Of a stretch of 64,000 nucleotides of DNA, positions 33,329 through 41,153 are shown one piece after another. The DNA comes from Stigmatella erecta. Its GTDB lineage: Bacteria > Myxococcota > Myxococcia > Myxococcales > Myxococcaceae. Each line of letters opens with the position of its first letter. The first letter of the stretch is position 1. Location of the stretch: assembly GCF_900111745.1 (NCBI RefSeq), contig NZ_FOIJ01000006.1, positions 372,001 to 436,000 of the forward strand, in the 5' to 3' direction. The translations under genes were made by a program, and so were the position numbers. The notes beneath the pieces were generated by a model. That model saw only the letters and a program-made list of their open reading frames with translations, did not search any database and had not been told where the DNA came from.

Positions 33329-33760
33329 ATGAACCTCGCGAAAGTCTGCATCGCCGTGTCCGTGCTGCTTGGCCTCTCCATGGCGGCCAATGGCCTCTTC
33401 ATGCTCGTGGCCCCCGGCACCTGGTACCTGGCCGTGCCGGGCGTCATCTCGACGGGCCCGTTCAACCAGCACTTCGTGCGCGACATCGGACTGGTCTTCC
33501 TGTTCCTTGGCACCGCCTTCCTCGTGGGCGCCGCGCGGCCTCCGGCACGAGTCTTCCTCTGGAGTGCGGCCACCCTCTGGCTCTGGGGCCACGCCCTCTT
33601 TCACATCTGGGAAGTGGCGGTGGGCATCTGCGGCCCCTCGGCGCTCGCGCGGGATTTTCCCGCGGTCACACTTCCAGCCATCCTCGCGGCGCTGCTGACG
33701 CTATGGGCCCGGTCTTCGACAGCAGTCCAGGCAAGCCCTCTTGCAGACGGCGTGCGATAA
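33329..33760 (+). CDS. Four-helix membrane protein, function unknown
   Basis: A 143-residue integral membrane protein with four predicted helices: residues ~5-28, a segment around VRDIGLVFLFLGTAFLVGAA, one around FLWSAATLWLWGHALFHIW, and one around LPAILAALLTLWA. The conserved-looking loop FMLVAPGTWYLAVPGVISTGPFN is shared by a family of bacterial proteins I know only as uncharacterised. The ATG follows GAGGCGCCCCG. The 273 bases upstream (after recD2) contain no gene or clear signal. It lies eight bases ahead of the methyltransferase gene and is probably in its operon. Confidence 0.75.
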   Translation: MNLAKVCIAVSVLLGLSMAANGLFMLVAPGTWYLAVPGVISTGPFNQHFVRDIGLVFLFLGTAFLVGAARPPARVFLWSAATLWLWGHALFHIWEVAVGICGPSALARDFPAVTLPAILAALLTLWARSSTAVQASPLADGVR

Positions 33761-33767
33761 GGAGGCC

Positions 33768-34385
33768 ATGAAACGCCAGGCCCCCGCCACCGAGCGCAAC
33801 CGTGAGCCCCTCCTCGCCGTGCTGCGCGAGGTGCTGCCCCCGCAGGGCACCTTGCTGGAGGTGGCCAGCGGCACCGGGCAGCATGCCGTCTTCTTCGCCC
33901 AGGCCTTCCCGGGGCTCTCCTGGCAGCCCACGGATGCGGACTCGGATGCGCTGGAGAGCATCGCGGCCTGGCGCAACGAGGCGGCCCTGCCCAATCTCCG
34001 GGAGCCCCTGCGGCTCGATGCCACCGCGGACACCTGGCCCGTGGACTTCGCGGACGCCATCCTCTGCGTCAACATGATCCACATCTCCCCGTGGAGCGCC
34101 TGCCAGGGCCTCCTCCGGGGAGCCGCCCGCCTCCTGCCTCCCGGCGGACGGCTCGTCTTCTACGGCCCCTTCTTCGTCGAGGGCCGTCCCACCGCGCCCA
34201 GCAACCTCGCCTTCGATGCCTCGCTGCGCGAGCGGGACCCGGCGTGGGGTGTGCGCGAGCTGGGCACCGTCACCCGGGAGGCGCTCCCGCACGGCCTCCT
34301 TCACGAGCGCAGCGTCGGGATGCCCAGCAACAACCTCACCGTGGTCTTCCGCAAGCAGGCCCCCACGCCAACGCCCCGAGGCTAA
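33768..34385 (+). CDS. DUF938 family SAM-dependent methyltransferase-like protein
   Basis: A 205-residue class I methyltransferase fold. The family opening ATERNREPLLAVLREVLPPQG leads to the SAM-binding loop LLEVASGTGQHAVFFAQAFP, then WQPTDADSDAL, and VNMIHISPWSACQGLLRGAARLL. These are the typical blocks of DUF938. The substrate is unknown. The ATG at 33768 follows AAGGAGGCC, a strong ribosome site, and lies only seven bases past the membrane-protein gene, so they are probably translated from one mRNA. Its TAA overlaps the stop of the convergent Cys-rich lipoprotein gene (shared bases 34382-34385). Confidence 0.9.
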   Translation: MKRQAPATERNREPLLAVLREVLPPQGTLLEVASGTGQHAVFFAQAFPGLSWQPTDADSDALESIAAWRNEAALPNLREPLRLDATADTWPVDFADAILCVNMIHISPWSACQGLLRGAARLLPPGGRLVFYGPFFVEGRPTAPSNLAFDASLRERDPAWGVRELGTVTREALPHGLLHERSVGMPSNNLTVVFRKQAPTPTPRG

Positions 34386-34711
34386 CGCCCGCTGGGGGCG
34401 CTGTGCGGCGCCTCCATTCCCAGAACACCGCACCGGTTGGTGTTCACCCACGTTCCGCAGGCGGGATAGAAGACCGGGTTGGTGCGAACCCCCACCTGAC
34501 ACGCGGAGGAATACTCCGAGCAGGAGGTGACATAGAGGCAGCGGCCTGTCTGGTATCCCTGGGAGTCGACCTCACAGCCGATGCTGGGCGCCTGCTGCTC
34601 GACGTCCCCCGGCGCGAGCGGCGCCGGCGCTTCGGAGCCCATCCCGCCACACCCGCCAGCGCCCACGGCCATGCTGACCATCCAGAGCCTCCAGACCTTC
34701 GGTCGGCTCAT
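34382..34711 (-). CDS. Small Cys-rich exported protein, probably a lipoprotein
   Basis: A 109-residue protein with a signal segment (LWMVSMAVGAGGC) and a likely lipidated Cys near residue 19, although the lipobox is imperfect. The mature part has seven further cysteines in about 65 residues (IGCEVDSQG, GRCLYVTSCSEYSSAC, PACGTWVNTNRCGV), so disulphides are likely. The ATG at 34711 follows AAGGAGACTCGCTC. No family is recognised. It is divergent from the four-cysteine small peptide gene, with 186 bases between the starts. Confidence 0.75.
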   Translation of the reverse strand: MSRPKVWRLWMVSMAVGAGGCGGMGSEAPAPLAPGDVEQQAPSIGCEVDSQGYQTGRCLYVTSCSEYSSACQVGVRTNPVFYPACGTWVNTNRCGVLGMEAPHSAPSGR

Positions 34712-34897
34712 GAGCGAGTCTCCTTGCCGCGATGCGGCACAGAGGATGCTGCGTGGAAGTGATTGCCCGGAATGACAATCCCTCTCATCGTAACACAATG
34801 CATCAGAGCCCGTGGACGCTCCCGCCCGCGCATCCCCCGCTCCCGGCCCGGTGCTTCTTCGCGTAGAATGAGCCTCCCCCATTCCCCCGAGGCTCCC

Positions 34898-35032
34898 ATG
34901 AAGAAGACCCGCCCGAAGCAGGCCAATCAGCTCATCGACGCGTTGGTGAAGGCCAACATCAAGGACAAGGAGCCGGTGGACATCTGTGACATCTGCTTCA
35001 TCTTCTGCAACATCTGCTCCATCCGCACCTAG
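34898..35032 (+). CDS. 44-residue four-cysteine peptide, possible modified-peptide precursor
   Basis: A small gene with ATG after CGAGG at a good distance and a codon pattern typical of this genome up to the TAG. The product splits into two parts: a charged, helical first part (MKKTRPKQANQLIDALVKAN, then IKDKEPVDI) and a hydrophobic, Cys-rich end, CDICFIFCNICSIRT, with Cys30, Cys33, Cys37 and Cys40 in a CxxC-x3-CxxC pattern. That division looks like the leader and core of a ribosomally made modified peptide, but a small metal-binding protein would look similar. No modification enzyme is recognisable next to it. Thr44 is the last residue. Confidence 0.5.
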   Translation: MKKTRPKQANQLIDALVKANIKDKEPVDICDICFIFCNICSIRT

Positions 35033-35060
35033 CAGGCCCAGCGGCCCCGCTGCTGATGCT

Positions 35061-35201
35061 GGCTCGGACGACAAGCGGCAGTACCGCTTTGTCCATGACG
35101 CGCTGGGGGAGGAGACGCGGCTCAAGTGGTACCAGGAGTACCCCAAGCACTACTCCCCCGAATTTCTCGCGCGCCACCGCTCCCGCGGCGGCCTGAGCGG
35201 G
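35061..35201 (+). pseudogene. Coding-like segment without a start
   Basis: After the small peptide gene, another plus-strand frame shows strong GC at third positions for ~45 codons (SDDKRQYRFVHDALGEETRL, then KWYQEYPKHYSPEFLARH). There is no start codon or ribosome site, and the frame runs on into the opposite-strand gene. I take it as a remnant of a protein gene, or the downstream part of a frameshifted gene. I do not recognise it. Confidence 0.35.
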
Positions 35202-35220
35202 AGCGGCCCCGCCGGGTGCG

Positions 35221-36093
35221 CTACTGCACGCGGAGCGTGTACGAGCCGCCGTTGCGGCGCAGCTCCGCGTTCATGTCGTCGCGGAACTGACGCATCGTCG
35301 CCGCATCCCCGACGACGCCGATGCAACCCGCGGTGCCCCGCGCGCCACCGTCCGGGTGGATGCGCAGCGCCGTGCGGTCACGGCCCGCGCGCGCGTCGTA
35401 CATGGCGTCGGAGTTGGGACGGCGCGCGTCCTCCATGCGGAAGCTGAAGCCGACGCCGTCGCGCACGAAGGCGTTCTCGGAGCGGCTGTTGCGGTGCGCC
35501 GTCACCCGGTATTCGCCCTGCGGCGTCGAGAAGAGCCGGCCCGAGCCGGAGTTGAACTGGTACGTGTTGCCGTTCACCGTGATGGAGCCGGTGGTCATGC
35601 CGCGGCCGTCAGGCTGGTTGTTGAGGCGCGCCGTGCCGTTGACGCCCCCGGCGGCGGGACGGCCCCCCTCCATGCGGTCGGCGCCGTTGAGCGCCCCGGA
35701 CGTCCGGCGGCCCACGATGCCGTCGGCCTGCAGCCCCTGCGAGCGCTGGAAGTCGCGCACCGCGCGCTCCGTGCGCGGGCCGAACACGCCATCGCTGCGG
35801 CCCGGGTCGAAGCCCGCGGAGCGGAGCTTGTCCTGGAGCGAGGCCACATCCGCACCGCGCGCGCCGTTCTTCATCGAGCCCGCGGCCGTCCTGCCCGGCT
35901 GGGTGCTCGACGCCGTGAAGCTGCTCTGGCTGCTGTGGCCCGTGGCCGTGCGCGCCGCCGTCTTCGCCGGGGCGCCGACGCTGGTGGCGCTGGAAACCGA
36001 ACGGCTCGACGGCGTGGACTGAGAGCTACCCACCGAGCGCGAGCTGCTCGAGGAGCGCGACGCGCTATCCGAAGAACGAGAAACGCCAGTCAT
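35221..36093 (-). CDS. Peptidoglycan-binding protein with L,D-transpeptidase-like catalytic motif
   Basis: A 290-residue protein with no signal peptide. The first ~75 residues are a Ser-rich low-complexity tract. A PF01471-type peptidoglycan-binding domain follows (DVASLQDKLRSAGFDPGRSDG, FGPRTERAVRDFQRSQGLQ, DGIVGRRT; ~80-135). The C-terminal domain holds RIHPDGGARGTAGCIGV, in which His and Cys are 11 residues apart, closer than in ordinary YkuD enzymes but as in Tlde1/DUF2778-type L,D-transpeptidase effectors (recalled, not searched). A cell-wall-acting enzyme exported by a contact-dependent secretion system is therefore possible; a cytoplasmic protein with a dead domain is the alternative. 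The ATG follows AAAGGGCC. Confidence 0.75.
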   Translation of the reverse strand: MTGVSRSSDSASRSSSSSRSVGSSQSTPSSRSVSSATSVGAPAKTAARTATGHSSQSSFTASSTQPGRTAAGSMKNGARGADVASLQDKLRSAGFDPGRSDGVFGPRTERAVRDFQRSQGLQADGIVGRRTSGALNGADRMEGGRPAAGGVNGTARLNNQPDGRGMTTGSITVNGNTYQFNSGSGRLFSTPQGEYRVTAHRNSRSENAFVRDGVGFSFRMEDARRPNSDAMYDARAGRDRTALRIHPDGGARGTAGCIGVVGDAATMRQFRDDMNAELRRNGGSYTLRVQ

Positions 36094-36184
36094 GGTCGAG
36101 GCCCTTTCGGTGGCGAGGCAACCACCGTCATACGAACACCCCTATTATCGGCGGGTGTGCGACAAGGTTTCCTCGCCCCCCACG

Positions 36185-36218
36185 AAAAGCCCCCCCCCAC
36201 GAAGCTTGAGGGGGGGCT
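36185..36218 (-). terminator. Rho-independent terminator of the beta-helix gene
   Basis: On the minus strand AGCCCCCCC and GGGGGGGCT (36210-36218 with 36188-36196) form a 9-bp stem with a 13-base loop, followed by TTTT. It lies 18 bases past the stop of the beta-helix exoprotein gene, a textbook arrangement. Confidence 0.8.
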
Positions 36219-36235
36219 GCCTCACGCACCCACGG

Positions 36236-38500
36236 CTAGTACGACGACTTGGACACCATGTTCTGGTTGGTGACCGCGTTGCCGGTGCCGTTGATGATGT
36301 GGTTGATGGCCGCGCCCGAGGTGCTTCCCAGGAACACGGTAATCATGTGCTGGAACTTCACGTTGGGGTGGTTGGGCGACTCGATGGCGTTCTCCAGGAT
36401 GACCGGGTTCCAGAAGACCGAGTAGATGCCGAGGCCGCGGGCATCGTGGCTCGTCACCGAGTTGGCGACCTTGTACGAGGCGTAGCCCTTCACGCCGTCA
36501 TGCGTCCACCGGCTCTGGTTGGGCACGTCGTAGGGAATCTCGGACTGGTAGAAGTAGACGCGGCCCCCGTTGCCATTCCAGAGGGTCTGGTACCCCTCGA
36601 AGTGCTCCACGAAGAGGCCATAGGCAGACACGTTGTTGCCGTTGACGGTGATGCCGTTGATGCTCTTGTTGACGTCCCAGCCCACGCCGCTGCCGTGGTC
36701 CGCGCGCCACATCCAGATGTTGTCGAGCAGCACGTCGTTGCTGTTGACCGTGAGGCAGGCCGTCGCGTTGCCCACCGCCGCGCCGCCCACCCGGCACGAG
36801 ACGTCAAAGAGCGCCGTGGGGTTGGCCGCGTGGCCCACCGAGCTGGGCGCGCTGCCCAGCGTGAGCAGCACGGGGGAGTTGGTGACGCCGGCATCGAAGA
36901 GCACGCCCGCCACGGACACGCCGTCCACGTCCGCGACGTTCATCGCGCTGGTGCCATTGTCCGGGATGAGCGTGGCCAGGCCGAGCCCCAGGATGACCGT
37001 CCCCGCCCGCGACACCTGCAGCGGGCCCGAGAGGTGGTAGATGCCGGGGGTGAAGATCAGGTTCTTGCCCGCGCTGAGCGCCGCGTTGAGCGTGGCGGCC
37101 GTGTCCCGGCCGGCGACGGCGATGTGGAACGTGTCGATGGACAGGACCGCGCCCGGCGTCGTGCCGGTGGCCCACGTCGTCCCCTTGCTGTTCGTGCGCA
37201 GCGAGGGAACCTTCACGGCGTACTTGCCCGTGCTGTCGATGAACAGGTACGGCTTCTCGCGGATGACCGGCGTGGTGTCGACCACGGTGTAGACCTGGTT
37301 CGGCCAGGTGCCCGACGGGGCCTGCTCATCGCCCACGAACACCATGTTCCAGTTCTGGCCCTGCCAGTTGTTCAGGCGGGTGTTCCGGGTGAGGAACTGC
37401 TGCTGGGTGCCGGAGTTGATGGTGGCGTCGATGCGCGAGTCCGCGATGAACCCACCGCTCGACCAGGCGTTGTTCCAGGCGTTGTCCCACAGGTTGATGG
37501 AGCCCTTCACGTGCACGCGGCGCATGGTGGTGGCCTGGGAGACGGCCCACACCATCGTGTTGCCATCCAGCGTGGGCACCACGGAGAGGTTCTCCATGCC
37601 GCGCCAGAAGTTCTGCGTGGCATTGCCCTGGAACCAGTCCGCCTTGGTGCGCACCGAGCCGGTGATCGTCACGTCATCGGGCGACTGCCCGAGCCCGATC
37701 GCGCTCATGTAGAAGCCGATCTGGACGTCGAGGTTGTACTGGCCCGGCTTGAAGAAGTAGGCGTACCGCTCGTTGCCGAAGTGGTTCTTCTCCTGCTGCG
37801 CGAAGATGCTGTTGAGTCGGCTCTGGATGGCCGACGCGGACATGGACGGATCAAAGATGAAGACGTTGGGGCCGAAGTCCAGACCGGACCCGTCGCCGCC
37901 GCCGCCCGCCTGGATGCCCAGCGTGAGCGTCTCCCACTCCCGGGCCGAGGCACCCGAGGCCGTCACCGTGCTGCCGCCCGCGTTGGCCGCCGAGACGAAC
38001 TGGCCGGTGACCACCGTCTTCAGGGCAATCTTGTCCCCGCTGACGATGTTGCCGCTGCCCGACACCTTCACGATGGTGAACTGCTCCCAGGACTGCGGCG
38101 CCGTCGCCGTGAACCGGATGGCCCCGCCACCGCCGTTGATGGCCGAGCCCCACTGGCCGCTGATGCTCTGCAGCGTCACCACGTCCCCGCTGACGAGCGA
38201 GCCGCCGTTGACGTCCGTGAGCGTGAAGGTCTCCCACTCCTTCGCCTGGGTGCTGTAGGCCATCAGGTCGGCCCCGCCCCCCTTGTCCGCGACCAGGTAG
38301 TGGCTCGACCAGGTCTGCAAGGTGACCGTCAGCAGGCTCGCCGCGAGCGCGGACTGCTGGGTCTCCGGAGGAGGCGTGGGCTGCCCGGCCTCGGGCGCGC
38401 CGGTGCAGCCGGCGCTGGCCGTCAGAAGGGCCGCAGCCAGTCCCAGGAACCGGGTTCTGCGGGGTGACGTGACAGCGGGGGGGGGGGCTACATGGTGCAT
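36236..38500 (-). CDS. Secreted beta-helix protein with N-terminal fascin-like domains
   Basis: A 754-residue exoprotein with a lipoprotein-type signal (hydrophobic stretch ending TASAGC). Residues ~55-185 contain two related beta-trefoil-like units (HYLVADKGGGADLMAYS and WGSAINGGGGAIRFTA, each followed by WE-F-TIV/TLTD), resembling fascin-like or ricin-like carbohydrate-binding modules. The rest is a long repetitive beta-strand region of the pectate-lyase/GH-type right-handed helix (INGITVNGNNVSAYGLFVEH, NPVILENAIESPNHPNVKF). Similar myxobacterial and actinobacterial proteins are annotated as coagulation-factor-like or glycan-acting; the substrate is unknown. The ATG at 38500 follows GAGAGGATGGCGCC. 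Eleven consecutive cytosines lie in codons 5-9, next to the start. Confidence 0.78.
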   Translation of the reverse strand: MHHVAPPPAVTSPRRTRFLGLAAALLTASAGCTGAPEAGQPTPPPETQQSALAASLLTVTLQTWSSHYLVADKGGGADLMAYSTQAKEWETFTLTDVNGGSLVSGDVVTLQSISGQWGSAINGGGGAIRFTATAPQSWEQFTIVKVSGSGNIVSGDKIALKTVVTGQFVSAANAGGSTVTASGASAREWETLTLGIQAGGGGDGSGLDFGPNVFIFDPSMSASAIQSRLNSIFAQQEKNHFGNERYAYFFKPGQYNLDVQIGFYMSAIGLGQSPDDVTITGSVRTKADWFQGNATQNFWRGMENLSVVPTLDGNTMVWAVSQATTMRRVHVKGSINLWDNAWNNAWSSGGFIADSRIDATINSGTQQQFLTRNTRLNNWQGQNWNMVFVGDEQAPSGTWPNQVYTVVDTTPVIREKPYLFIDSTGKYAVKVPSLRTNSKGTTWATGTTPGAVLSIDTFHIAVAGRDTAATLNAALSAGKNLIFTPGIYHLSGPLQVSRAGTVILGLGLATLIPDNGTSAMNVADVDGVSVAGVLFDAGVTNSPVLLTLGSAPSSVGHAANPTALFDVSCRVGGAAVGNATACLTVNSNDVLLDNIWMWRADHGSGVGWDVNKSINGITVNGNNVSAYGLFVEHFEGYQTLWNGNGGRVYFYQSEIPYDVPNQSRWTHDGVKGYASYKVANSVTSHDARGLGIYSVFWNPVILENAIESPNHPNVKFQHMITVFLGSTSGAAINHIINGTGNAVTNQNMVSKSSY
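38477..38487. repeat. Homopolymer of 11 G (C on the coding strand)
   Basis: Eleven consecutive G at 38477-38487, within codons 5-9 of the beta-helix exoprotein gene. Runs of this length slip often during replication, and a one-base change here would frameshift the protein before its signal peptide. Confidence 0.9.
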
Positions 38501-38688
38501 GGCGCCATCCTCTCTCGTGAGATGGATCGTTGAGGTGGGCGCGCCTGCACCAAGACCTGAATAAAATGACAACGTTAAAATAAGCCAAAAACAAGTATTT
38601 CCTGAATTAAGACAGCCCTCCTCTGGAGCACCGCGTGGCCTGACACCCCCGCCCCGGTGCCGTAGAGTGATTTCACGCAGGAGGATTC

Positions 38689-39123
38689 ATGCATCAGCCG
38701 AGTGAGCAGTTGATCCAGGTGGGCCAGCTGGAGCTGCGCTTCTTCGTCGACGGCACGCACACCCAGGGCCATTTCTCGATGGCGGAGATGCTCGTGCCAC
38801 CGGGCGCGCGCGTGCCCCCGCCGCACTCGCACCCGGATGTCGACGAGACCGTGCACGTGCTCGAGGGGACGTTCACCTTCCGCGTCGGGGACACCGTGCA
38901 CGAGCTTCGCGCGGGCGAGCGCTGCTTCTCTCCCCGGGGCCACGTGCACGCGTTCGCCAACCGGCACGACACCCCGGCCCGGATCCTCACCGTGTTCTCG
39001 CCCGCCAACATCGGGCCGCAGTACTTTCGCGAGGTCGGAGAGATCATCAACGCGGGCGGACCGCCCGACTTCGCGAAGGTCCGCTCGGTGATGGAGAAGT
39101 ACGGCCTCCGGCTGGAGGCCTAG
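38689..39123 (+). CDS. Cupin-domain protein
   Basis: A 144-residue single-cupin protein. Cupin motif 1 is PPHSHPDVDETVHVLEGTFTF, with the His, His and Glu metal ligands. Motif 2 is the PRGHVHAFANR region carrying the last His. The chain ends with a helical C-terminus (FREVGEIINAGGP, then DFAKVRSVMEKYGL). Such proteins may be dioxygenases, isomerases or small-molecule binders; nothing here decides which. The ATG at 38689 follows GCAGGAGGATTC, a strong ribosome site. It stands alone, divergent from the beta-helix gene, and a strong shared hairpin separates it from the metalloprotease gene. Confidence 0.92.
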   Translation: MHQPSEQLIQVGQLELRFFVDGTHTQGHFSMAEMLVPPGARVPPPHSHPDVDETVHVLEGTFTFRVGDTVHELRAGERCFSPRGHVHAFANRHDTPARILTVFSPANIGPQYFREVGEIINAGGPPDFAKVRSVMEKYGLRLEA

Positions 39124-39130
39124 CGCGGAA

Positions 39131-39157
39131 GGCGGGGGACGGCCAGCGTCCCCCGCC
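39131..39157. terminator. Bidirectional terminator between cupin and metalloprotease genes
   Basis: A perfect 11-bp stem (GGCGGGGGACG at 39131-39141, CGTCCCCCGCC at 39147-39157) with a GCCAG loop. It lies between two convergent stops, seven bases past one and 13 before the other. There is no U-run, so it may work with Rho or simply block read-through. Confidence 0.7.
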
Positions 39158-39170
39158 CCGAGCTCCGGAC

Positions 39171-41030
39171 TCAGCGGGTGGAGAACGTCCAGGCCTGGTT
39201 GAGGCCGTTGTTGCAGCTCCACTGCTGGACGTTCGCGCCGCTCGCGGTGCTCGAGCCCGCCACCTCGGCGCACTTGCTGCTGTTGACGTTGGCGAGGTTG
39301 TAGCCCTTCCCGTCCGTCCGCTGCTGCAGGCGGAAGGCCTGGGCGTTCGTCCCGTTGCACGTGTAGAGCTGGATGTTGGCGCCATCCGTGGTGCCCGACG
39401 AGGCGACGTCCACGCACTTGCCACTGTTGATGTTGACGAGCCGGTAGCCGGCGCCCGAGGTCTCCAGGCGGAAGGCCTGGGCGTTGGTGCCGTTGCAGTC
39501 CCACTGCTGGATATTGCTCCCGTCCGCCGTGCCCGAGTTGGACACATCCAGGCACTTGCCGCTGTGCGCGGCGGTCAGCTGGTACGTTCCGCCCGCCTGG
39601 GGCGCGGTGGTGCCCGGCACCGAGCTGTCCGCGCACACATTCGTTCCGGAGCCGCCACCGGGGAAGGTCACCTGCACGACGGCCCGGTCGTTGTTCTGCT
39701 CCAGCACCGAGATGGCGATGCCGTTGGGGTCCTGGAACGTCCGGCCCGCCGTGAGCCGGGGATCCTGGTGGTTGTTCGGGTAGCCGGGGGCGAGATCCAG
39801 CAGCAGCGGGCGGGTGTCCCCGTCCGCGGAGCGGAAGTCCTGCGCGACGCCGACATGCACGCCGGCGCCGGTGGCGCCCGAGTTGAACGTGGCGAGCGCC
39901 GGGTTGCGGTACTCCACCCAGTAGTAGAGCGGCCGGCCGCCCACGTTGTCCCCGTTGGGGATCTGCAGCGCCTGGGTGGCGTTGGACGCCGTGTGGATGG
40001 CGGTCACCTCGAACGTGCCGCTCTTGCTCACCCGGAGCGTGTTGCACTTGTCCAGCCACTTCATGGCGGACTTCTGGAAGGCATTCATGTGCCCCAGGCC
40101 CCCGCCCATGGTGTTGAAGCGGTTGCCGTACTCATCCGGCGTGCAGCTGCTGTAGGGGTTCGCCTTGTATGCCACGCCGGTGCCGCAGCGGGCCGTGGAG
40201 GCATGGTTCAGGCCAAAGCCATGGCCAAACTCGTGCGCGAAGGCATTCGCATCCGTGCACGTATACAGACTGCCATTGCCAATGGAGGGCGAGCTCGACG
40301 CGGGGGGACGGCCCACCCACGCCAGACCACAGGCACAGTTGCTGAGCCCCGAGTTGTTGGGAATCACAAATCCCACGTGGGCATAGACATCCAGGTTGAT
40401 GCCCTGGCTCTTCGCCGCCGCGCGGGCCGCGTTGTTGATGGTGTCCAGGTTGCAGTTGGCGGGCCGCGCCAGGGTCAGCGGCGCGAGGGCATCACCCTCG
40501 ACAATCCAGGTACCGTAGGAGATCTCCTGGTAGTACGAGCGCACCGTCGCCAGGCGTTGCTTGGCCGTGGCGTTGTCGATTCCCGCGGTCGAGCCCGGAA
40601 ACACCAGGGGGAGGACGGCGACCCGGATCGTCCGGGGCGTTCCGCCCACCAGCGCGTCGCTCGACGTGGCGAGCCCCTCCTTGGAGGCGGCGGAGGCCGG
40701 CAACACCTCGATGGACTCGGCCTGGAGCACCTCTCCCACCTGGCCGGGCTGCGCGGAGGCGGCGCGCTCGGGGGCCAGGTAGCCGTGAATCACCACGCGG
40801 TCTCCCGCCTGGACCTGGGGCTCGCCGTCGAAAGACAGCTCGAAGCTCTGTCCATCCGCGGTCCTCAGGCCATAGCCCATGCGGTGCGTGCCGTCGGCAT
40901 GGTCGACCGCGAAGAGCTGAATCTCTCCCTCATAGCGAGGCAGCTGCTCTCCCGCGTTCGAGCAACCCATTGTCAAACCCAACGCCAGGAATGACCCCGT
41001 CATCCATTTCTTGATGTTTTCAGAACGCAT
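39171..41030 (-). CDS. Zinc metalloprotease lipoprotein with C-terminal ricin-type lectin domain
   Basis: A 619-residue secreted protease. The signal ends in LTMGC, so it is probably lipidated at Cys near residue 23. A pro-region of ~120 residues precedes the catalytic domain, which holds the extended zinc site HEFGHGFGLNH (HExxHxxGxxH) near residue 264 and a downstream FNTMGG Met-turn, as in gametolysin-like M11/metzincin proteases. The last ~130 residues are a ricin-B-type lectin (repeated QQW- or QAF-type units such as IQQWDCNGTNAQAF) that should bind galactose-like or cell-wall sugars. The role is likely lysis or digestion of prey or matrix (inference). The ATG at 41030 follows AAGGGCATTC. 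The serine protease at 45801 has the same lectin tail. Confidence 0.9.
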   Translation of the reverse strand: MRSENIKKWMTGSFLALGLTMGCSNAGEQLPRYEGEIQLFAVDHADGTHRMGYGLRTADGQSFELSFDGEPQVQAGDRVVIHGYLAPERAASAQPGQVGEVLQAESIEVLPASAASKEGLATSSDALVGGTPRTIRVAVLPLVFPGSTAGIDNATAKQRLATVRSYYQEISYGTWIVEGDALAPLTLARPANCNLDTINNAARAAAKSQGINLDVYAHVGFVIPNNSGLSNCACGLAWVGRPPASSSPSIGNGSLYTCTDANAFAHEFGHGFGLNHASTARCGTGVAYKANPYSSCTPDEYGNRFNTMGGGLGHMNAFQKSAMKWLDKCNTLRVSKSGTFEVTAIHTASNATQALQIPNGDNVGGRPLYYWVEYRNPALATFNSGATGAGVHVGVAQDFRSADGDTRPLLLDLAPGYPNNHQDPRLTAGRTFQDPNGIAISVLEQNNDRAVVQVTFPGGGSGTNVCADSSVPGTTAPQAGGTYQLTAAHSGKCLDVSNSGTADGSNIQQWDCNGTNAQAFRLETSGAGYRLVNINSGKCVDVASSGTTDGANIQLYTCNGTNAQAFRLQQRTDGKGYNLANVNSSKCAEVAGSSTASGANVQQWSCNNGLNQAWTFSTR

Positions 41031-41153
41031 GAATGCCCTTGTGGCTGTTTGCCAACCCCATACTTCGGCACTCTTGCCCTGTAAATAGAAAAACAAGAAA
41101 TACATGTTTACTATTTAAATCCGGCCGTTCCTTCTGGAATATTCTTTCCCGCC

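Noticed and set aside
30743..33604. A long open minus-strand frame opposite recD2
   Set aside because: Same GC effect; no start signal, no domain, and full overlap with a well-supported helicase gene.
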